In this document: piece by piece, positions 59,001 through 64,000 of the stretch
Position numbering within the stretch: position 1 is the first letter of the stretch
How the letters are laid out: each line of letters opens with the position of its first letter
DNA from: Mermis nigrescens
Taxonomy: Eukaryota; Nematoda; Enoplea; Mermithida; Mermithidae
Direction of reading: 5' to 3'
Assembly (NCBI GenBank): GCA_036768485.1
Contig: JAVLUZ010000154.1
Span: forward strand, 34,499,513-34,563,512
Length of the DNA: 64,000 nt
Notes under the pieces: generated by a model
Database searches by the model: none
What the model saw: only the letters and a program-made list of their open reading frames with translations
Told to the model about the DNA's origin: nothing
Made by a program: the position numbers and the translations under genes

Positions 59001-59675
59001 TATAAAATACATTGTACAAAAAAATTTTCGGTCGTGCAAAAGGATTTTGGGAGGTTTTTTGCACGGTGCAAAGAGGCCCGTGCAAAAAAAAAACACTGAT
59101 TGCCCACATAAGCTAATACAACTAAATACTTCAATTATAAAAACGCAAGCTTAACAGCACTAATTATGTAAATTTTTCAAATCCACTCGAACCCCCTACA
59201 TTGCACACAAGACAAGTACACAATAGTACCAGTACCAAAGAACTGATGTGAACGAATAGATATAAAATGGGAAAAATTGGATTTGTTCAAAGATTCAAAT
59301 AAAAATTATACGTCATTTCGACTTTCGAACAGTAATTCAATAGTTTTAGCTTTTGCAGTCGAGGGTGTCCCTCGCATGCGACAATTAAAATGTTTGCTAG
59401 ATGAGCGCATATACGTACAAAACGGTTTTATTTACGTATTTCTTTTTCATGTACGATTAATCAATCAACATCCAATTTAATCACTCGCCCCGGTTAAATC
59501 TTCAGTGCAAGGGCACCCTCATGTAAAGAAGCAAAAAAGGAACTAAATAAGCATTATATACATTCGGACTCACTTTCTTAACTTTGGACTCAACGTTTGG
59601 CAAGTCGTCATTCCCTTCAATTAGCTCATCTTCACAAGAAAGCCTCCTTTTCAGATTCGTTACTTCTGCGCTCAT
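46734..59675 (-). CDS. RPUSD2: RPUSD2-like RNA pseudouridine synthase, ten exons, complete
   Basis: RluA-family enzyme that isomerises uridine to pseudouridine in RNA; vertebrate RPUSD2 modifies mRNA/tRNA (family knowledge). Exons: 59675-59574, 57073-56971, 56434-56313, 55019-54919, 54278-54191, 51541-51463, 51397-51256, 49458-49256, 48058-47967, 47009-46734. They total 1308 nt, 435 codons plus TAA, with every phase compatible. Motifs in order: IYIENGLRKVRPYWFKY, STKGRWVKKKLIDVLHKEF, AIQSGRLTVSGKR, NDFLTNVAHRHELPV, NNEDVVVVDKPCSLPVHPCG, YRLDRLTSGLVILSK with catalytic Asp204, KEYVCLIEGEFP, SVVRCKPETGRTHQIRVHLQ, GFPIVNDYMYNNTVWGPYKG, YCIDCH and YLHCLKYK. Human RPUSD2 is about 110 residues longer, mainly at the N terminus and after the catalytic domain. 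Introns range from 65 bp (51398-51462) to about 3.3 kb and are full of transposons. A possible AATAAA lies about 235 bp past the stop. Confidence 0.95.
47967..48058 (-). CDS. RPUSD2: RPUSD2-like exon 9
   Basis: Acceptor TTTCTCTAG, donor CAG|GTATTT. Encodes GFPIVNDYMYNNTVWGPYKG, the family's (G)hPI.nD..Y motif. Confidence 0.96.
48383..49227. mobile_element. 0.85-kb element, CATACATGGGCA ends
   Basis: Starts CATACATGGGCAC, ends TGCACATGTATG; perfect duplication AAACTGTT. Interior full of ACGTGGTTGG and related motifs. In RPUSD2 intron 8, ending 28 bp from the donor of exon 8. Confidence 0.9.
49256..49458 (-). CDS. RPUSD2: RPUSD2-like exon 8
   Basis: Acceptor AATGCTTCAG, donor TTTAG|GTTAGT. 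Encodes EPIECSKSIEPCERR then SVVRCKPETGRTHQIRVHLQ, the GRTHQIR RNA-binding motif. A transposon target duplication lies 20 bp beyond the donor. Confidence 0.97.
49980..50814. mobile_element. CAGTGTTTTT-family element interrupted by another element
   Basis: Left part 49980-50271, right part about 50692-50814; the middle is occupied by a GCACAGCATAGG-family element. It itself splits a TACATGTAACAGGGGG-family repeat. Confidence 0.7.
50272..50691. mobile_element. GCACAGCATAGGAATTC-family element, nested
   Basis: Bounded by CATGCATG at both ends, with flanks AAAATTAT / ACAATTAC. It sits inside the CAGTGTTTTT-family copy at 49980. Confidence 0.65.
50992..51236. repeat. GGTGGGCGGCACCAAAATTCTGGGG-type repeat
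   Basis: About 240-bp repeat with a G-rich left end, ACACCATTTTTCAACGTTT and TATCCATTGGCATCAAAAAA inside, and a CCCC-rich right end. Other copies: 1-240 (inverted), 4548-4815, 6541-6779, 38462-38735, 47293-47520. Class unknown. Confidence 0.65.
51256..51397 (-). CDS. RPUSD2: RPUSD2-like exon 7, catalytic Asp
   Basis: Acceptor CGTGTTTCAG, donor CCGAG|GTAAGT. Encodes YRLDRLTSGLVILSK; the Asp of RLDRLTSG is the catalytic nucleophile of the family. KEYVCLIEGEFP follows. Confidence 0.97.
51463..51541 (-). CDS. RPUSD2: RPUSD2-like exon 6
   Basis: Acceptor TTTTTATAG, donor AGAT|GTATCG. Encodes VHPCGRYFYNSLTQIL and NLADLR. The intron to exon 7 is only 65 bp. Confidence 0.94.
52340..52777. mobile_element. 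CAGTGTTTTT-family element, one-unit form
   Basis: Hairpins at 52470 and 52561. Ends CACGGTTTTTTATATTC and GTACAAAAAACACTG. Target duplication not clear. Confidence 0.8.
53350..53735. mobile_element. GCACAGCATAGGAATTC-family element
   Basis: Typical copy: ACATGCACAGCATATAAATTC, GTCAAAAACATCGTTTTTCGG, a TATAGTAAAAACATGAGTA stretch, hairpin at 53564, AGCTGAAAACGCTTAAAA and a G-rich end. Other copies, approximate: 5640-5960, 8778-9180 and 18000-18370 (inverted), 22672-23090, 29840-30060, 39850-39990, 50272-50691, 55318-55745 (inverted), 63558-63780. ORFs predicted inside these are repeat sequence. Confidence 0.65.
53943..54042. mobile_element. CAGTGTTTTT-family element, zero-unit (ends only) form
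   Basis: 100 bp: only the two terminal repeats around TACATGTACAAAGATGG. Duplication ATGCATAT / ATGCTTAT, 7 of 8. Confidence 0.85.
54191..54278 (-). CDS. RPUSD2: RPUSD2-like exon 5
   Basis: Acceptor GCATTTTAAG, donor CCT|GTAAGT. Encodes HELPVLDKPIKILV and EDVVVVDKPCSLP, the classic motif I (vvdKP.g.pv) of RluA-type synthases. Confidence 0.96.
54919..55019 (-). CDS. RPUSD2: RPUSD2-like exon 4
   Basis: Acceptor TTCTTTAAG, donor CG|GTAATA. Residues 110-142: NVAIQSGRLTVSGKR and GPNDFLTNVAH, the S4-like segment preceding the catalytic domain. Confidence 0.93.
56313..56434 (-). CDS. RPUSD2: RPUSD2-like exon 3
   Basis: Acceptor AATGTTTTAG, donor TTC|GTAAGT. Encodes LRKVRPYWFKY and KGRWVKKKLIDVLHKEF, ending DDFF, the entry into the RluA domain in RPUSD2 proteins. 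Confidence 0.95.
56971..57073 (-). CDS. RPUSD2: RPUSD2-like exon 2
   Basis: Acceptor AACTTTTAG, donor AATG|GTAGAG. Residues 35-69: AKIPSEPSTSSAPVRNKR then VIYIENG, the start of the Y-x-ENG(L)RKVRPYxF signature completed in the next exon. Confidence 0.88.
57923..59098. mobile_element. 1.18-kb hAT-like element, GCACAGTGCAAA ends
   Basis: Ends CAGTGTTTTTTTTTTGCAC and GTGCAAAAAAAAAACACTG; perfect duplication ATTGCCCA. Carries three CGCGCGAAGCGCG-type hairpins (58656, 58776, 58975). No transposase frame. Inside RPUSD2 intron 1. Confidence 0.9.
59574..59675 (-). CDS. RPUSD2: RPUSD2-like exon 1
   Basis: ATG followed by 34 codons (MSAEVTNLKRRLSCEDEL...ESKVKK) and donor AAA|GTGAGT, phase 0. The Met is chosen because the acidic/basic N-terminal tail begins here. 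The longer frame upstream is hydrophobic and probably UTR. Confidence 0.8.
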
Positions 59676-60159
59676 ACTCACAACGAATTGAAGATAATTG
59701 GAACTTCGTTGAATTTTGAAAAATAGCACACGCAAAAGAACGATGCTGTGCTCAGATAGCGAGCACAACATCACTTAAATATACAGAACCGTGAAACACA
59801 TAGTCAAATGTAGAGGTAAAGAGGAAAACGACCGGAAGCTTAAGTTATTCATTGTATTTTGGATAATTAAGGAGTGCTAATTTATAGCGAATTAAGAAAA
59901 TCTCAATAATCAAAAATGAAAGCCTTCCAAATGACTAAAAAATAATAAAAAAATTTAGCTCGGACATTCGTTACTTCAGAATAGATGCAAACAAGACTGA
60001 CAATCCTGCCGCATAGTGACATTATAAGCATATGTTATTTTTTAATAAACTTAAGGAAAATTAGAGATGTACCGAGGTCGCCTTCTTTCCTGGGGCCGTG
60101 GCCGAGGCCTAGCCGGAGTGGTATAATAGATATTAGAGCTGCATGGTTACCTCATTTTC

Positions 60160-61378
60160 AGCCGGTATCGGTACCGGTACCTGGTACCGGCGCCGGTACT
60201 ACTATACCTACATGTAATATATAACTAAACAAGGTAGATAGGTACTGACTCTGATCCGCCTATGCCTACATATTAACTCGTGTAAGAAGTTTCTTCTAGA
60301 GAATTCAACTTGATATTAGCACTCACGTACTGGTAAATGCATGAACTAATTCATTAATTGTAGCTAAAGATTCCTTGACTTGATGATATATATACATAGA
60401 TAAATATCTGCTGATTGATGATTTTACCTTGAATTTTAGTCGCTCAGGAATTATACTCGTATTGCATGTGTGTTCGTAAAATATGCTGCTGTTAAATAGT
60501 GCATAATTTTTCATTGGAATCTAGCTTGAATCTGGTGCAAACCTAACGAAAAAGATTTCTTGAAATACTAGAATGTCTTGCAATTTTGCGATTCTTTCTT
60601 CATGCTTTTTATATTTGTGAGTGAATATCGATTGATGTATTCGTACATATTTTTCGATTTTAGGCGTCACTCGACTTGAGCACCTAAACCTGTGGACCTT
60701 ACTAATATTATTTTATTTAAAATAGTTTTTTGCAGTGATTTGATAGGTGGATATTATTTTACCTAGAACGCTTAGTTGAATTCATTTTAAAGTGAATGAG
60801 AACAGCTTCACCTTTAGGGAAAACAAGGAAGGATCGAAGAATAAGTCAAAAAATTTATATGATTGCTTTGGTAAGTGAATGACCAGAAAGAATAAGGATG
60901 ATTAAAAGGAATCAATAAAAACATTCTTCAATACAACCAGTCAAATCTACGAATTTAAAGACAAACAGGATCAGTCAAAGAAGATAAAAACTGAGAAAAA
61001 ATCAAGAAAAAAAGATAAAGAATAAATTGAGCCGAAGCCTGCAGACCCACTCTCATCGTTATTTGCCTCAGCAAAATTGGTTCTGAAACGGATTGTCTTT
61101 TGACTTAAACTCACAGAAATCATAAAAAGTACCGACCGGTACCAGGGTGATACCGGCACCGGCAGGCACGTAGCTCTGTGGGGAATGGGGGGTCCGGACC
61201 CCCCAAAATCAGAAAAAAACGGGAAAATAGGACTTTTGAAACGTTATTTTGTGCTATTTTTGGCCTTTTTGGACCCCGGACCCCCCAAAATTGGTGTTGG
61301 TGCTCCTCAAAATAGGACGGCCAGCTACGTGCCTGGGTACCGGTACCCTGGTACCGGCGCCGGTACCCGGTGCAGCTC
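60160..61378. repeat. GGTACCGG-rich blocks
   Basis: Two clusters (60160-60202 and 61129-61375) of overlapping GGTACC, GGCGCC and CCGG palindromes, both beside AGAGCTGC/GCAGCTCT. The second is split by the MITE at 61163. Probably the end motifs of one repeat in opposite orientation. Confidence 0.5.
61163..61335. mobile_element. hAT-like MITE, CAGGCACGTA family, copy 7
   Basis: Same ends; duplication GGCACCGG / GGTACCGG, 7 of 8. It has split a GGTACC-rich repeat. Confidence 0.88.
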
Positions 61379-62350
61379 TGATATAGACATGCACTATAAC
61401 TACTAAGGTAAATCATGCATCCATATTTTACCTGTAGGTACAAACTTAGAATCTCAGTATCAATATTGTAGGCAATTACCAAATGTTTTATGAATCAAAG
61501 GGATAAAAACAAACATAATTAATGAATACAAGCTATAGGCATGAAAAACAAACTATCTATGCGAAAATACGAATTTTTCTGCAGATTTGTGCTAATGCAA
61601 TAGAAGGAAGAGAGGAGCAAAACAGAACAATGCAAAACATTACGAATGCATTGCATGAAAAATAAGTAGTTCAGGGCTTTTCCGACAGAAGAAGCTTTGA
61701 GGGCACGCTGGTTTTAAAAGGATTGAACTGCAGGCATGAAATATTTCTTTAGAATATAAATAAACGGAAAATTATAGGAGGACGAAAAGAATGTTTGAAC
61801 GGAACAAAAATTACGTGCATAGAGCACTATAGTCAATTATCAATATTTAAATAATAAAAAAGCTTTACATGAAGCGTACCATCCATTATTAGAGAATCAA
61901 TCCAAATGAAGATACTGGCCCTGATACTTGTGGCGCAAAGCGCCTAAAATTAATGAAAAATCACATATGAAACAGAAAACGACTATTTTTATGGTAAACA
62001 AGTAGTCATAATCTAGCATCTATTAATGTGAATCGATGGACAGAACATTTTTACAGATACAGAAGCTGATCCTCAGCATTTCAAACGTTTTAATCGAAAA
62101 TTATTCAATCGAAAGAACTTATTTTCGTAATAAAGATCGCTAATTAAACTAATGCTTTCAAATATATACCAAATCATTTCAATGTCCACTCAATTCTTAG
62201 TTATTGGATTACCTTAAAAGGAACAAACAGCTTTATTAGCTAAATTTTAACGTAATTTAGCTTACTTTTTGTAAATAAATTTTACCCTGTATACTTCGAC
62301 AAAAACTTTAAATTTTTCTTATTTGCATTAAATATTTTCGTTTCTTACAG

Positions 62351-62455
62351 GCTCTTTCTTACAGCATCGTACAGAAATTTCCAGATTTTTACGCTTCTTA
62401 TCCGTCTGTAGAAAGCACGACGGAAAGTTTGCCTCTTACGCCATCGAATGAATGA
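62351..62455 (+). CDS. Probable terminal exon of an unidentified plus-strand gene
   Basis: A strong acceptor (CGTTTCTTACAG) precedes 34 codons ALSYSIVQKFPDFYASYPSV... PLTPSNE and TGA, with AATAAA immediately after the stop (62456). The composition looks like protein and another frame ends early. Upstream exons were not found within the window. Confidence 0.35.
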   Translation, partial: ALSYSIVQKFPDFYASYPSVESTTESLPLTPSNE

Positions 62456-62965
62456 AATAAACATCGATTCAGATCAACTTTATTTTAAAATTTGAAACAA
62501 AATGGTGATTTTTCAGCGAATGAACTTTTCGTGCGAGAAAACCCATCAATAAGTTCTGAGCGGTGATAATGAATTAAAGACTGTTCTGTCTAAAGAACTA
62601 AGTATTAAAAGTGGTAAGAGTGAAGCGGGACGAAAAAGTTACAATAAAGATATATCTCGTTCAAAAAAAGCTTCAAGTTTTCCGATTCCATCGACCGTAA
62701 AATACAATTTCGAAAATGTAAATATCTTAGCTAGTACAGAAGAGAGCAAACGAGTAACAAATAATTTATTTCTATATAATACAAAACAAACAAAAGAACG
62801 CAATACCGCATGCAATAGATATTCTTATCACGCGTTCGTACTTAAATTACTTAGGATCCTACCCTACTTATACTCGTATATCAAGGAAAATAAAATTTCA
62901 TTGAAAAATCTTGGGAGTTTGAATAAAACTCGATCGAATCAAACATACAGAATTATAGGCAAAAG

Positions 62966-63131
62966 CAGGCTCGTAGCTGGCCGTCCTATTTCGGGGGACC
63001 AACAGAATTTGGGGGAGTAAGCCTGAAAAGGTTAAAAATAGCACAAAATAACGTTTAAAAAGTCCTATTTTTCCGATTTTTTCTATTTAGGGGGGTCCGA
63101 ACCCCTCATTCCCCCCAGAGATACGTGCCTG
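62966..63131. mobile_element. hAT-like MITE, CAGGCACGTA family, copy 8
   Basis: Starts CAGGCTCGTAGCTGG, ends GATACGTGCCTG; perfect duplication GGCAAAAG. Confidence 0.9.
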
Positions 63132-63500
63132 GGCAAAAGTAGCCTCAATTAAAAATAGACTAGTAGCAAGCTTAGCAACTGCTATAATTGTGATTTCTAG
63201 ATTTAAAGAGACATGCGTAAATTTAATAGCTTAAAAATTTAAGTCTTTTGTTCAATAAGTCACTAATTTTCCAATTTCCGACTGATAATTCAAGAAGCAC
63301 TTTTCACAATGAAGATAACGCGTTTTACAAATCAGCAATAAATTCACCATATGTACATAAGCAGCTTGTATTAGCAAAAGGCTACAGTAGCACCAACAAA
63401 AAGATCTAATTTCGAAAATTTAAATTGTTAGGGTACAGTCGGCGCAAAAACTGACTACTATTAATACTGATAATTCTTATTCAAGTCAACGTATACATAC

Positions 63501-63940
63501 ATACATACATGTAACAGGAGAGGATCCCTTCCCACCCAAAGTTAGTCGTCCCTCCATTTATGTATAGCAAGGGAATTCTAAGGGGGTCGGGCCCTAGAAA
63601 TTTCCATAAAAATGCCTTTTTTGGGATAAAATCGTCGGGTAAACACTGTATCTAGACGTTTCGGACAATGCTCGTTCTTTCTAAAAAATAAAAACATAAC
63701 AACATTTAAAAAATGAAGAAATTGCGGGTTTCAGCAGCCATTCTGCGGGGGGTCTAATCCCCCCAAGAACACGTATGGTCCCCTCCCGTTACCCTTAAAT
63801 TCGAAAAATTTTTGACTCCCTGCCGATTTTTGGAAAAAACTTGCGTTTTTATGTTTTTTGGCCAAAAATTGGAAGTCATTCATCCCTCCCCCTAAAAATG
63901 TCCGAGGATCCCCATCCCGAATTTTGAGCATGTTCATTAT
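63501..63940. mobile_element. MITE, CATACATGTAACAGGGGG family, split by an insertion
   Basis: The left part ends at about 63558 and the right part resumes at about 63780. Between them is a copy of the GCATAGGAATTC family. Confidence 0.55.
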
Positions 63941-64000
63941 CCAAATTTACCAAACACTTTTTCTTTTCAAGCAGATACACTCAACATACAGCATTTTAAG

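Larger units (their letters stand above)
59676..64000. other. Region upstream of the RPUSD2-like gene
   Basis: AT-rich DNA, two CAGGCACGTA MITEs, the GGTACCGG blocks and a plus-strand terminal exon at 62.35 kb. The start of the RPUSD2-like gene (59.68 kb) has no obvious promoter motif that I can support. Confidence 0.4.

Noticed and set aside
46734..59675. Bacterial contamination as the source of the RluA-type synthase
   Set aside because: The gene is split by nine introns with GT...AG borders and host repeats, and the eukaryote-specific ENGLRKVRPYWF and YLHCLKYK motifs are present.

Overview
The window is animal (metazoan) nuclear DNA: AT-rich, intron-rich and very densely packed with short inverted-repeat transposons. 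Long ORFs are scarce and most apparent ORFs lie inside repeats. Real genes show up as short exons bounded by GT...AG sites (acceptors such as TTTTCAG, TTTTAG, TTTTAAG) whose reading phases join without error. The species cannot be named from sequence alone. The splice sites and gene set fit an invertebrate, possibly a nematode or similar; this is a guess.

Three conserved genes were assembled by hand, all on the minus strand. (1) 7.9-29.7 kb: an OTUD7/Cezanne-type deubiquitinase, ten exons, with the OTU catalytic Cys and His and two A20-type zinc fingers; its 5' end is unresolved, with one candidate first exon near 32.95 kb. (2) 39.05-40.33 kb: a two-exon homologue of CINP, the CDK2-interacting genome-maintenance protein. 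(3) 46.73-59.68 kb: a complete ten-exon RPUSD2-type pseudouridine synthase of 435 codons. Weaker coding signals are a plus-strand ORF with a signal peptide inside an OTUD7 intron (15.8-16.0 kb), a plus-strand terminal exon at 62.35 kb, and exon-like pieces at 44.6-45.25 kb.

The rest is mobile-element debris. I recognise a family with CAGGCACGTA ends and 8-bp target duplications (8 copies), a family with CAGTGTTTTT ends that exists with zero, one or two internal units (8 copies), several larger hAT-like non-autonomous elements with 8-bp duplications (19.2, 42.1, 48.4 and 57.9 kb), a pogo/Tigger-like element (20.9 kb), a tRNA-derived SINE (22.1 kb), a head-to-head pair of Tc1 transposase remnants (4.8-5.4 kb) and other repeat families.

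The most striking signal is a 13-bp hairpin, GGCGCGAAGCGCC, repeated dozens of times across otherwise different element families. Its core GCGAAGC is a DNA mini-hairpin known for exceptional stability. It occurs within a longer shared module, often as pairs about 91 bp apart, and one family carries a version whose outer base pair is swapped in a compensating way. This points to selection on, or propagation of, the folded form.

Two or three insertions sit only 2-30 bp inside the donor sites of the conserved genes. The elements are nested up to three deep in the 49.9-51.0 kb intron.
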